From Geomonas azotofigens (GTDB taxonomy: Bacteria; Desulfobacterota; Desulfuromonadia; Geobacterales; Geobacteraceae), in NCBI RefSeq assembly GCF_018919395.1, contig NZ_JAHLME010000001.1:1054001-1118000 (forward strand): a stretch of DNA of 64,000 bases, in the 5' to 3' direction. Each line of letters starts with the position of its first letter. Positions within the stretch are counted from its first letter, which is position 1. Below the pieces are notes generated by a model, which was not told the origin of the DNA, made no database searches, and was given only the letters and a program-made list of their open reading frames with translations. Positions 28,877 through 37,014 of the stretch are shown piece after piece. A program made the position numbers and the translations under genes.

Positions 28877-29866
28877 ATGGCTGAGGAGCTGGAACAATAC
28901 ACGCGATACTTCCAGGAAGGGAGCCGCGTGCGGGTCGGGATACCGCTGGAGGGTGGGGGCTGGTTTCCGGAGTGGGGGGTGGTGGCCACGCTGGACGACG
29001 ACCTGCTGCTGGTCGATCTTTCCCGTGACCAGCTCCCCGAGGAGACCCTGCTCGAGACCGGCCAGACCCTGAACGTGGGGCTCCCCGAGCAGGAGCAGGC
29101 GCTCACCTGCCGCGCGGTACTGGTCCGGGTCGACGGCGCCGAGCACCGCCTGGCGCTGCGGCTCATCGAGGGGGTCTACCCCTTCGAGCCCAGGGAGTAC
29201 TACCGCCAGGACGTCTACCTTCCGCTCGACTACCGGCTCCCCCTGTCACAGATCGAGGCGGACGTGCGGCTGCGCTGGCTGGAGCGGCGCCGGGAGATCG
29301 AGTTCGCGGCGCAGACCCCGGAGCCGGGAGAACCGGAGGACCTCGAGGACAGCCGGGAGGAGATCCGGGCCAGGCTGGAAAAGCGCAAGGAAACCACGCC
29401 GGTGGCCGCCAACATCTCCGGTGGCGGGCTGCGCATCAACATCAACCAGAAGCTGATCGTGGGGCAGTTGATCGAGTTGAGCATCTACGTCCCCAACTCG
29501 AAGCAGCTGATCGAGATCGTGGGGGAGGTGGTCGAGGTGCGGGATCTTCCCGACCAGGCGCGCTTCAGCACCGCGGTGCGCTACCGCATGATCGACGAGG
29601 CCGACCGCGACCGCTTGATCGGCTACATTTCCGCGCAGCAACTGCTGCAACTCTCGCAGCAAACCCCGAGGGTGCTGCCTACCCCGGAACCGGGGCTGTC
29701 GACCTTCGCCTGGCGCCTGCAGATCGCCCTGGCATTCATCCTCCTGGTCGCCTTCGTCGGCTGCCAGGTGAAGGCGATCCGCATGGCCAAGCAACGTGGT
29801 GAAAAGTGGGAGGTGCAGCGTATCTTCGACGAGGGGTTCGTGGAATTCCTCAAGAGGCAGCGGTAA
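28877..29866 (+). CDS. PilZ-domain protein with C-terminal membrane helix
   Basis: This 329-aa protein has a YcgR-like N-terminal flavodoxin-clasp region (1-95) and a PilZ domain (about 100-270). The c-di-GMP signature is present as REYYR and NISGGG. A central acidic insert (about 140-175) interrupts the domain. A helix at about 280-298 (LQIALAFILLVAFVGC) precedes a basic tail, an unusual C-terminal anchor for PilZ proteins. The ATG follows GGACGGAGG. It follows polA by 48 bases, and its last 17 bases overlap the end of the convergent HDOD gene. Confidence 0.82.
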   Translation: MAEELEQYTRYFQEGSRVRVGIPLEGGGWFPEWGVVATLDDDLLLVDLSRDQLPEETLLETGQTLNVGLPEQEQALTCRAVLVRVDGAEHRLALRLIEGVYPFEPREYYRQDVYLPLDYRLPLSQIEADVRLRWLERRREIEFAAQTPEPGEPEDLEDSREEIRARLEKRKETTPVAANISGGGLRININQKLIVGQLIELSIYVPNSKQLIEIVGEVVEVRDLPDQARFSTAVRYRMIDEADRDRLIGYISAQQLLQLSQQTPRVLPTPEPGLSTFAWRLQIALAFILLVAFVGCQVKAIRMAKQRGEKWEVQRIFDEGFVEFLKRQR

Positions 29867-30701
29867 CCATCTCCATCGCGTCCTCGATCATGATCTCCAG
29901 CTCGGCGAGCATGATCTCCTTTATCCCCATGCTTTGCGCCTCGAAGGTTGCCGCCAGCATCAGGTTCGGCTCCGGCGCCCCCCCAAGCCCCAGTTTCCGG
30001 CAGGCGTGATCCACCAGCCGCACCAGGCTCAGCAGCACGTTGTTGGTGTCGGTGAGCTCGGTGTGGTGGTCGCGCACGATGGTGCAGTACATCTCCGGCA
30101 GGTTCCACTTCTGCATCAGCTGGTACCCCGATTCCGTGTGCATCGCCGCGATGATCTCCGAGGTCAGTTCGCGCGAGACCCCCTTGCGCTCCTCGTCCGC
30201 GCTGAGAATTCCCTCCAGCACCTTGAGGACCAGGAGGCTGCCGATGTCGTGCAGCAGCCCGGCGATGAATCCCTCCTGCGCGAGCTGCTTGTAGCCGCTT
30301 TTCTCGCACAACCAGCGGGTGCCGATGGCGCAGCCGATGGCGTGCTTCCAAAGGACCTGCGAGTGGCTCTTCAGTTCCGGGTGGGTGAAGCTGTTGTAGT
30401 TGTTCTGCTGCGAGGCGAGCATGGCCACGCTGGCGATTTCCCGCGCCCCCAGGCGCACCACCGCGTCGGTGATGGTGGTGACCTTGGCGAGCCCGCTGAA
30501 GAAGGCGGAGTTGGCGAGCCTCAGTATCTGGCTGGTCAGCGCCTGGTCCTTGATGATCAGCGCCACCACCTGGTCGATGGTGAAATCCTTGCCGGAAAGG
30601 ATCCCCTGCAGCTTGACGGCGATCGGGTGGAACACGGGGAGGTTCAGGGTCTCCGATTCCAGCTGTTCCTTGACGACCTCGACGAAGGGCTTGCTCTGCA
30701 T
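29850..30701 (-). CDS. HDOD domain signalling protein
   Basis: This 283-aa protein has an HDOD fold (related to HD phosphohydrolases, usually non-catalytic) from about 20 to 215. The blocks NLPVFHPIAVKLQGIL, IIKDQALTSQILRLANSAFF and VRLGAREIASVAML are typical. It likely scaffolds signalling, as HDOD proteins do near c-di-GMP and chemotaxis systems. It lies 1 base after the ATPase stop on the same strand, so the two are probably an operon. The ATG (30701) sits in the ATPase stop region. Confidence 0.88.
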   Translation of the reverse strand: MQSKPFVEVVKEQLESETLNLPVFHPIAVKLQGILSGKDFTIDQVVALIIKDQALTSQILRLANSAFFSGLAKVTTITDAVVRLGAREIASVAMLASQQNNYNSFTHPELKSHSQVLWKHAIGCAIGTRWLCEKSGYKQLAQEGFIAGLLHDIGSLLVLKVLEGILSADEERKGVSRELTSEIIAAMHTESGYQLMQKWNLPEMYCTIVRDHHTELTDTNNVLLSLVRLVDHACRKLGLGGAPEPNLMLAATFEAQSMGIKEIMLAELEIMIEDAMEMVTAAS

Positions 30702-30702
30702 G

Positions 30703-32619
30703 TCATTCCCCCAGAAGACGCCGGATCTCGGCGATCGGGCGCGGCTTGCCGATCCGGGGCAGGAGCCGGACCGTGTCGTGCAACGAGACCTCGCCCCGCG
30801 CCGCCTTGCACAGCCCGGACTCGAGCAGGGTCACCATGCCGGTGGTTTCGGTCGAGATCTTCCTGATCTCGTAGGAAGTCTTCTTGCTCAGGATGGCGTC
30901 CTTCACCAATTCGTTCAGGATCAGCATCTCGAAGACGCCGACCCGGCCACGGTAACCGCTGTAGCGGCACTTGCCGCAGCCGCGTCCGGTCTTGAACTCG
31001 GCGCCCCGCAAGTCGACGTTGCTGTAGCCGATCCTCCTCAGCTCGGTCGGGTTGGGGAGGTAGGGCTCGGCGCATTCCGGGCAGATCTGGCGCAACAGGC
31101 GCTGCGCCAGCACGCAGACCACGGTGGAGGCGATCAGGAACGCCTCGATGTCCATGTTCATCAGGCGCAACAGCCCGCCGACGCTGTCCTCGGTGTGGAA
31201 GGTGGTGAGCACCTTGTGCCCGGTGAGCGCCGCCTGGATCGCCGTCTCGGCCGAGAAGGAGTCGCGCATCTCGCCAAGGACGATGATGTCGGGGTCCTGG
31301 CGCACGATGTGGCGCAGGGTCTCGTCGAAGGTCACGCCGATCTTCTGGTTGATGGAGCACTGGGCGATCCCCTCTATCACGTACTCGACCGGTTCCTCCG
31401 CGGTGACGATGCTGGTGGAGAGCTCGTTCAGGTGCTGCACGCAGCTGTACAGGGTTGACGTCTTGCCGCTGCCGGTGGGGCCGGTGACGATGAGGACGCC
31501 GCTGGGGGTGTCGAGCGCGTCGTCGATAAAGCGCTCCAGCATGCGCGCGGGCATGCCGATCTCTTTCAGGTCCAGCAGTTCCCCCTTCATGCTCAAAAGG
31601 CGCAGCACGATCTTTTCGCCGTGGATGGTGATGTAGAAGGAGACCCGCATGTCGAGGGTGGCACCGGTCTTCGGGCTCTCGTAGCAGATCCTGCCGTCCT
31701 GGTGCCTTCTCCTCTCGGCGATGTCCGCCTCGGCCATGACCTTGATCCTGCTGCTGACCGGCAGCGCCAGTTCCTTGGCGAGGTCCTTGTAGAGCACCAG
31801 CATGCCGTCCCGGCGGAAGCGGACCCGGAGCACGCTGCGCATCGGCTCGATGTGGATGTCGCTCGCCCCCTCCTTGAGCGCCTCCTCGAAGATGGAGTTG
31901 ACGATGCCGGTGACCGTGTGCTCGTCGGTCGCGGTGCCGTCACCCTGGATCATCCCCCTTTTCAGCAGGGTGAACGCGTCGCGGATCGCCTTCATGGTGC
32001 AGATGGCGTAGACGGTGTTCCCCTGGCCGAAGAGCTTCTCGGCGGTCCTGCGTCCCTCCTGGTTGAGCGGGTCCGCTATCGCCACCAGGATCTGCCCGTT
32101 CTCCTCCCGCACCGGCACGAAGTTGTGCTGCGCCAGCCAGTGTTGCGGGACCTTGGCCAAAAGGGACCGGTCGATGTCGGCAGCCTGGAGATCGATGAAG
32201 GGGTAGCCCAACTGGAAGGCGAGCACCTCGGCCAGCGTGTACTCCTCGATGAAGCGCTGCTCCACGAGGATCTCGCCAAGCATCTTGCCGTTGTCGCCGT
32301 CGCGCTGGATGCCGAGCGCGGCCTGCAGTTCCGCCGGTTTCAGGTAGCCGAGCTCCACCAGCAGGGCGCCCAGCTTCACCGAGACGATGTTGGTGCGCAG
32401 GGTCTCCCGCAGCTGGTCGCGGCTGAAGAATCCCAGCTCGAGCAGCACGGCGATCAGCGTCCGAGGCGTCGCCAGCTTGCTCTTCACCCGCTGGGCGTAG
32501 GCGAGCTGGTTCTCGGCCAGGTATCCGGACCTGACCAGCAGCGACGCTATTTCCAGGCCGGAGTCGTCCATCCCGTCCTTGCGGATCGATTGGTTCGGGT
32601 AGTTGCCGTAGCTTTCCAT
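30703..32619 (-). CDS. GspE/PilB-type assembly ATPase
   Basis: This 638-aa type II secretion / type IV pilus ATPase has N-terminal MshEN-like repeats (about 60-200, with LGALLVELGYLKPAELQAAL and MLGEILVEQRFIEEYTLAEV), which bind c-di-GMP in some homologues. Walker A is GPTGSGKTSTLYS (about 375), the Asp box TAEEPVEYVIEGI, Walker B DPDIIVLGEMRD and a zinc tetracysteine (CPEC near 510, CGKC near 552). The start at 32619 (MESYGNYPNQS) follows GGGGAAGG; the frame is open 31 codons upstream. No secretin or pilin gene is adjacent. Confidence 0.87.
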   Translation of the reverse strand: MESYGNYPNQSIRKDGMDDSGLEIASLLVRSGYLAENQLAYAQRVKSKLATPRTLIAVLLELGFFSRDQLRETLRTNIVSVKLGALLVELGYLKPAELQAALGIQRDGDNGKMLGEILVEQRFIEEYTLAEVLAFQLGYPFIDLQAADIDRSLLAKVPQHWLAQHNFVPVREENGQILVAIADPLNQEGRRTAEKLFGQGNTVYAICTMKAIRDAFTLLKRGMIQGDGTATDEHTVTGIVNSIFEEALKEGASDIHIEPMRSVLRVRFRRDGMLVLYKDLAKELALPVSSRIKVMAEADIAERRRHQDGRICYESPKTGATLDMRVSFYITIHGEKIVLRLLSMKGELLDLKEIGMPARMLERFIDDALDTPSGVLIVTGPTGSGKTSTLYSCVQHLNELSTSIVTAEEPVEYVIEGIAQCSINQKIGVTFDETLRHIVRQDPDIIVLGEMRDSFSAETAIQAALTGHKVLTTFHTEDSVGGLLRLMNMDIEAFLIASTVVCVLAQRLLRQICPECAEPYLPNPTELRRIGYSNVDLRGAEFKTGRGCGKCRYSGYRGRVGVFEMLILNELVKDAILSKKTSYEIRKISTETTGMVTLLESGLCKAARGEVSLHDTVRLLPRIGKPRPIAEIRRLLGE

Positions 32620-32864
32620 GCACCTTCCCCCGCGTGAGCGCCAGCCGAGCAGTACCTGCCCCAACCGACACTCTTCGTTGACATGCGCCCCAAAACCTTG
32701 GTAGTATACCATGCCGATTGGAGCAGGCTAATTTATCTCCTCTCTCGAAAAGAGACTGATTCCCACTCAATATCCGCAAAAACAGCAGCTTGTGCTAGCG
32801 AGCATCTGTCACTCCGCAGGAACGGGCCGCAGGCAGAGCAGAAGCAAAGGAAAGGGCCCGCCCC

Positions 32865-33587
32865 ATGAAAAAGAAGGACAAAGAGAAACAGCAGCCCAAG
32901 CAGAAAGAGTTCAGCGCTTCCCCATTCAAGGCGCTCAAAGGCGCCCCCCTCGAACTGCAAGGCGCACCGGTATCACCCCCCGCGAAGAAGAAGGAAGAGA
33001 CGCCGGGCAAGACCGTACCGGAGCTTTCCGACGAGATGTTGTTCTTCGAGGCGGTGGCCGGGGTCAAACGGATCTCCGGGACCACCCCGCCGGCGCAGGT
33101 GAAGGCTCAGCAGACGGCGAAGGCCCGGCGCGACGAGGAGGACCAGGAGGTTTTCCTGAGGGCGCTCGATGCCCTGCGGCTGGACGTCCGTTTTTCCGAC
33201 CAGGTCCAGGACGAGGAGGACGCTCCGCGCCCGGCGGCGGTGAACCGGCTGCGCCAGGTGCGCCGCGGCGGCATCAGGATCGACTTGCAGCTCGACCTGC
33301 ACGGGCTGACCCGCGACGAGGCGCTGGAAAACCTGGAGCGTTTCGTGAGAGGCGCCTACAACCGCGGTCAGAAGGGGGTGCTGATCATCACCGGCAAGGG
33401 GAACAACTCCCCCGGCGAACCGGTGCTCAAGATCGCCGTGGCCAACTGGCTCAGGGAGCACGGCAAGGGGATGATCGCCGAGTTCGTGCAGGCTCCCAGC
33501 GACATGGGCGGCAGCGGCGCTTTCGTCGTCTTCTTCAAGGAGAAAAAGGCGGAGGCGGATGCGGTAGAGGAAGGGACTAGGGGCTAG
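32865..33587 (+). CDS. Smr/MutS2-type domain protein
   Basis: This 240-aa protein has a Lys/Glu/Pro-rich N-terminal tail (1-60) and a C-terminal Smr domain (about 140-235) with LDLHGLTRDEALENLERFV, GKGNNSPGEPVLKIAV and the late AFVVFFKEK. Stand-alone Smr proteins are nicking endonucleases or RNases. The last codons (about EGTRG then stop) lie in the first units of a tandem repeat, so the C-terminal end is shaped by that repeat. The ATG follows AAAGGG. Confidence 0.88.
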   Translation: MKKKDKEKQQPKQKEFSASPFKALKGAPLELQGAPVSPPAKKKEETPGKTVPELSDEMLFFEAVAGVKRISGTTPPAQVKAQQTAKARRDEEDQEVFLRALDALRLDVRFSDQVQDEEDAPRPAAVNRLRQVRRGGIRIDLQLDLHGLTRDEALENLERFVRGAYNRGQKGVLIITGKGNNSPGEPVLKIAVANWLREHGKGMIAEFVQAPSDMGGSGAFVVFFKEKKAEADAVEEGTRG

Positions 33588-33644
33588 GGGCTAGGGGCTG
33601 AGGCTGAGGCTGAGGCTGAGGCTGAGGCTGAGGCTGGAGGCTGG
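33573..33644. repeat. tandem GGGGCTA then AGGCTG microsatellite
   Basis: Three to four heptamer units (GGGRCTA/GGGGCTA) run into six perfect hexamers (AGGCTG, 33601-33636) and a degenerate tail. The Smr stop codon TAG falls inside the heptamer part. Such arrays mutate by slippage; here the effect would be on the 3' end of the gene and the transcript. Confidence 0.9.
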
Positions 33645-33670
33645 TATCGGCTTCCGCCAGAGACGCCCAA

Positions 33671-33708
33671 TCCCCTCTCCCTCTGGAAGAGGGTCAGGGT
33701 GAGGGGAT
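33671..33708. repeat. REP-like palindrome
   Basis: CCCCTCTCCCTCTGG and AAGAGGGTCAGGGTGAGGGG form a unit like those between recC and recB. With the microsatellite it fills most of the gap between the Smr and ROK genes. Confidence 0.55.
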
Positions 33709-33788
33709 TCCCCGAGCGAGGGTGAATCACCTGGATGATGAATTGACGGCCCCCGCACGCGGGGGCTTGTCCGTTTCAGGAGCGGCGC

Positions 33789-34691
33789 ATGACGACAGCG
33801 GGCATTTTTCGAATCGGCATCGATCTCGGCGGCACCAAGACGGAGGGGGTGCTCCTCGATCCGACCGACCTGGTCCTGATGCGGGAGCGGCGTGCAACGC
33901 CGCTGGCCGAGGGGTACCAGGCCATCCTGGAGTCGGTGGCGCAACTGGTGCGTGACCTGGCGGCGCGGGTCCCGGCAGAGGCGAGCTACAGCGTCGGCGT
34001 GGGCATTCCGGGCTCGGTGGATGCCGTCACCGGGCTGGTGCGTAACGCCAACTCGGTCTGCCTGATCGGCCGTCCCTTCCAGATCGACCTGGAGCGGCTC
34101 CTGGGGAGAAGGGTCGGGGTGCGCAACGACGCGGACTGCTTCACCCTGGCCGAGTGCCGCAAGGGGGCGGGCGTCGGGCGGCAGGTGGTGTTCGGGGTGA
34201 TCATGGGAACCGGGTGCGGCGGCGGTATCTGCATAGACGGCGTCGTGCGCGAGGGGCCGCACCGCATCAGCGGCGAGTGGGGGCATGTCTCCATCGACCC
34301 CGCCGGGGCGCCCTGCTACTGCGGCAACCGCGGCTGCATCGAGACCAAGATCAGCGGGTCGGGCGTCGAGGCCGCTTTCCTGGCGCGTAACGGCGTGAGC
34401 CTCACCATGGAGGAGATAGTGGTCGCGGCCCGGCGCGGCGAGGCGCGCGCCCTGCTCGCGTTCGACACCTTCCTCGACAATTTCGGCCGCAGCCTGGGGG
34501 GGCTCATCTCGGTGCTCGATCCCGATGCGGTGGTTTTGGGGGGAGGTCTTTCCAACATCGAGGAGCTGTACCACGCCGGCGTCGAGCGGGTGCGGCACTA
34601 CGCCTTCCACAACGATCTGCGCACGCCGATCCTCAAGAACGAGCTGGGCGATTCCGCCGGCGTCTTCGGGGCGGCCTGGATCGGGATGTAG
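33789..34691 (+). CDS. ROK family sugar kinase
   Basis: This 300-aa protein has the ROK ATPase features: the phosphate-1 loop GIDLGGTKTEGVLL (10-23), RNDADCFTLAEC with the catalytic Asp, GVIMGTGCGGGICI, and the zinc motif HVSIDPAGAPCYCGNRGCIE (His plus three Cys). These define fructokinase/glucokinase-type ROK enzymes rather than repressors, since no N-terminal helix-turn-helix is present. Substrate is probably a hexose. The ATG has AGGAGCGG ahead. It stands alone in its orientation. Confidence 0.9.
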   Translation: MTTAGIFRIGIDLGGTKTEGVLLDPTDLVLMRERRATPLAEGYQAILESVAQLVRDLAARVPAEASYSVGVGIPGSVDAVTGLVRNANSVCLIGRPFQIDLERLLGRRVGVRNDADCFTLAECRKGAGVGRQVVFGVIMGTGCGGGICIDGVVREGPHRISGEWGHVSIDPAGAPCYCGNRGCIETKISGSGVEAAFLARNGVSLTMEEIVVAARRGEARALLAFDTFLDNFGRSLGGLISVLDPDAVVLGGGLSNIEELYHAGVERVRHYAFHNDLRTPILKNELGDSAGVFGAAWIGM

Positions 34692-34711
34692 ACTTCCCCG
34701 TTGTGGTTAAT

Positions 34712-34739
34712 TTGAAATAATTAATGTCTTTGCTACTAT
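34712..34739 (+). promoter_or_regulatory. candidate promoter for the FKBP-like gene
   Basis: TTGAAA (34712-34717) and TACTAT (34734-34739) are spaced by 16 bases in an AT-rich patch, 42 bases before the ATG at 34782. Confidence 0.45.
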
Positions 34740-34781
34740 AGTCTGGTTTCTGGCCCAACCCCCAAACAAAGGCGGTGCCCC

Positions 34782-35180
34782 ATGGAAACCGAACCCGGCA
34801 AAAGGATCAACATCAGGTACAAGTGCAGGCTCGATGACGGCAGGGTCTACCTGGTCGGCGAGCACAACACCTTCGAGTTCGTGGTGGGAACGGGGCGCGT
34901 TCCTCCAACCCTCGAGCAGGGGCTCATGGGGATGGCCCAGGGGGATCATCGGGTGATACGCGTGCCGGGCGCAGAGGCGAACCTCTTCCCCTTTCCCCTG
35001 GGCTCCCACTTTGCCTTCTCGACCGGCCGGGCCCCGGGCGTCGCCTACGATTTCGGCCCCGGTGCGGGAGGGGACGTCTCCCTTTCCCTCCCCGGCAGGA
35101 CCCGTGATTACCGGGAGCCCCTTCCCGCCGGGCAGGACGTCTTCTTCGAGGTAGAGATGCTCGCCGTCGAGGAGCGGTAA
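34782..35180 (+). CDS. FKBP-type (SlyD-like) peptidyl-prolyl isomerase
   Basis: This 132-aa protein has the FKBP core FEFVVGTGRVPPTLEQGLMG near 33-52, the GMAQGDHRVIRV strand and the closing FFEVEMLAVEE. The usual PEDAYG active-site loop is not conserved (PGAEANLFPFP), and no metal-binding tail is present, so isomerase activity is uncertain. No signal peptide is seen. A strong terminator follows. Confidence 0.78.
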   Translation: METEPGKRINIRYKCRLDDGRVYLVGEHNTFEFVVGTGRVPPTLEQGLMGMAQGDHRVIRVPGAEANLFPFPLGSHFAFSTGRAPGVAYDFGPGAGGDVSLSLPGRTRDYREPLPAGQDVFFEVEMLAVEER

Positions 35181-35241
35181 ACGCGGCGCCCTTCTGCGTG
35201 CGTTCCACCATCACCGATTTTCTGCCGCAACCGGCAAAGCA

Positions 35242-35280
35242 AACAGAACGCCCGCCCCTCAAGGGGGCGGGCGTTCTGTT
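35242..35280. terminator. bidirectional terminator
   Basis: A long inverted repeat (arms AACAGAACGCCCGCCCC and GGGGCGGGCGTTCTGTT) lies between the convergent FKBP-like and DUF2235 genes and could serve both. Confidence 0.8.
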
Positions 35281-35310
35281 CAGACCGGCCCTGCGGCGGC
35301 ACGCCGTTCA

Positions 35311-36468
35311 TCAGGGTGACGCCGGCAGTTCGAACTTTATCGTGACATACCCCTTGTTCCTGGGGGCGTATCCCTTCATCTGGCGGCAGATCTCGTGGCA
35401 ATATTCGTTGCCGAACTCCGTCGCCCCCATCATCCGGTAATGCCGGTCTTTCAACATCCGGTACACGCCGCCAAGGAACTGGTTAAAGGAGTCTGTCGGG
35501 CGCGCCTGTTGGATCTTTTCTTCATCCACCTGCTGCATCGTCGTGAGGGTCAGCCCGCTTCCGTTCAGCAGGCTCTTCTTCTGCATCCATGACAGCGCCG
35601 CATCGGCAAGGGGATGCTCCGGCACCTCGTACCCCCCGCCGACATCGGCGTGCGCACCCGCAAACCATACCTGCTCCATGACCTGGTTCACCTTCTGCTT
35701 GGGATTCCAGATTGTCACATCGTAATTCTCCCTGTGCTCGTCTATGGCGATGGCGTGAAAGGCGTTCTCGACGATGGCGCTCAGCTCCTGGTCGTGAAAC
35801 TTGTACTGTTCGGCGTTGAAGGCGTCGAACAGTTTGAACGGGATACCCAGGGCGCCGACGGTGTCCCAGACCCCGAGCAGCTTGATCTTCACATCCTTGT
35901 GCGCGTACTGCTCCCTGAACTTGACGGCGAAGTCGGTATCGGCGCTGCCGTCGCGGTTGCGGTAAAGCTGGTAGGCGTCCATGATGTGCGGGATGTCGTC
36001 GGGTTGCATCCTACTGAACTCGGCGACGCTCGGGCGGGGCCAGGAGGGGTACTTGTCCTCGGCGCCGGCCGGCGTCTCGAGAATCCGGTTCCGGTCCAAC
36101 AGGCCCGAGTTCCTGATCAATCCCACCGTGCTCCTGGCCGTGTAGGCGCCGCGGCTGAAGCCGTAGACGTAGATCTCGTCGCCGGGGCCGTAGTTGTCGA
36201 TCAGGAACTTGTACCCCTCCCGGATGTTCAGCGAGAGTCCGTAGCCGAAGGCGCCGCCGCGGATGTGTTCGTACCACTTGGTGCCGACCCCCGAGTCGTA
36301 CCATTTCAGGGTGCCGGCCGTGAGGTCGCCACCGGAGTAGTGCCGGGCGTCGGCGCCGGCGATGGAGGCGAAGAGCCTCTCCACGTTGGTGTTGGTGTCC
36401 TTACCGTCGCTGCGTTCGTCCGGCTTGTTCCAGGTCCCATCAAAGCACACCACGAGTTTCTTCGACAT
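35311..36468 (-). CDS. DUF2235 alpha/beta hydrolase (Tle1-like)
   Basis: This 385-aa protein belongs to the DUF2235 family, which includes type VI secretion phospholipases (Tle1). It begins KLVVCFDGTWN, has the nucleophile elbow YGFSRGAYTARS (Ser105) and the late GAHADVGGGYEVPEHPLAD block with the expected acid and His region. No signal peptide is seen. No T6SS, VgrG, PAAR or immunity gene lies nearby, so an effector role is not supported here; a housekeeping esterase is equally likely. The ATG follows CAGGAGG. It is downstream of the MTH1187-like gene. Confidence 0.87.
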   Translation of the reverse strand: MSKKLVVCFDGTWNKPDERSDGKDTNTNVERLFASIAGADARHYSGGDLTAGTLKWYDSGVGTKWYEHIRGGAFGYGLSLNIREGYKFLIDNYGPGDEIYVYGFSRGAYTARSTVGLIRNSGLLDRNRILETPAGAEDKYPSWPRPSVAEFSRMQPDDIPHIMDAYQLYRNRDGSADTDFAVKFREQYAHKDVKIKLLGVWDTVGALGIPFKLFDAFNAEQYKFHDQELSAIVENAFHAIAIDEHRENYDVTIWNPKQKVNQVMEQVWFAGAHADVGGGYEVPEHPLADAALSWMQKKSLLNGSGLTLTTMQQVDEEKIQQARPTDSFNQFLGGVYRMLKDRHYRMMGATEFGNEYCHEICRQMKGYAPRNKGYVTIKFELPASP

Positions 36469-36508
36469 AGGCGAACCTCCTGAAAGAACGGCGTTGGTGT
36501 CTCCCTCT

Positions 36509-36805
36509 TTACATCTTCTCTTGCACGCTCCTGATCTTGTCCTCCATGCTCTGCTCGCGATCGGTACGGGTGCCGAGCTTGACGGTGGTGGTGATGCGCG
36601 GGGCGCCCATGGCGTGCACGGTCTCGTGGCAGCGCTTGATGGCGGCGAAGACGTCGTCCCATTCCCCTTCGATGTTGGTCCCGTAGGAATGCAGCGCGAT
36701 CTTCAGGCCGGCGTCGTTTAGCACCTTCTCGCACGCCGCGATGTAGCTGGAGAGGGAGACACCGACACCGAGCGGGACGATGCACAGATCAACCATGACT
36801 TTCAT
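36509..36805 (-). CDS. MTH1187 / YkoF-type thiamine-binding protein
   Basis: This 98-aa protein belongs to the MTH1187 family (DUF77), whose members bind thiamine or a related ligand. It begins MVDLCIVPLGVGVSLSSYIA and contains LKIALHSYGTNIEGEWDDVF. It is 40 bases ahead of the DUF2235 gene and probably cotranscribed. The ATG at 36805 follows GAAGGAG. Confidence 0.85.
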   Translation of the reverse strand: MKVMVDLCIVPLGVGVSLSSYIAACEKVLNDAGLKIALHSYGTNIEGEWDDVFAAIKRCHETVHAMGAPRITTTVKLGTRTDREQSMEDKIRSVQEKM

Positions 36806-36941
36806 GACTATGCTCCTTCAAGGCGGGTAGTTGAGGCCCGCGGGTGAGCACGGGTCCGAGTAGCAATGATAATAGATGGGGGAAAGTTTTAAAGCGGCAA
36901 TCTCGTTGGAAGCACCGGCTTGACCCCAGTTTCACACGGTG

Positions 36942-36969
36942 TTGACTTTGACTGTCCAGGCCCTAAACT
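36942..36969 (+). promoter_or_regulatory. candidate promoter for the NAD(P)-binding protein gene
   Basis: TTGACT (36942-36947) and TAAACT (36964-36969) are spaced by 16 bases, 45 bases before the GTG start at 37015. Confidence 0.5.
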
Positions 36970-37014
36970 GATTCAATTCCCAACGGTCACATAACTGTAA
37001 CAGCGGAGAAAAAC

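Noticed and set aside
26000-29146. 1048-aa open frame on the minus strand opposite polA
   Set aside because: It is a GC-driven shadow of polA. The plus-strand frame has all the polymerase and exonuclease motifs.
30703-32619. Part of a type II secretion or pilus cluster
   Set aside because: No other Gsp or Pil gene flanks the ATPase, so an operon of that kind is not supported here.
33573-33644. CRISPR array
   Set aside because: The units are 6-7 bases with no spacers, so this is a simple tandem repeat.
33591-34610. Minus-strand frame with a Ser-Leu repeat
   Set aside because: It is the antisense of the ROK gene and the microsatellite; the repeats give SL-SL by chance.
35311-36468. T6SS effector-immunity pair
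   Set aside because: The next gene is an MTH1187 protein, not an immunity lipoprotein, and no T6SS genes are in view.
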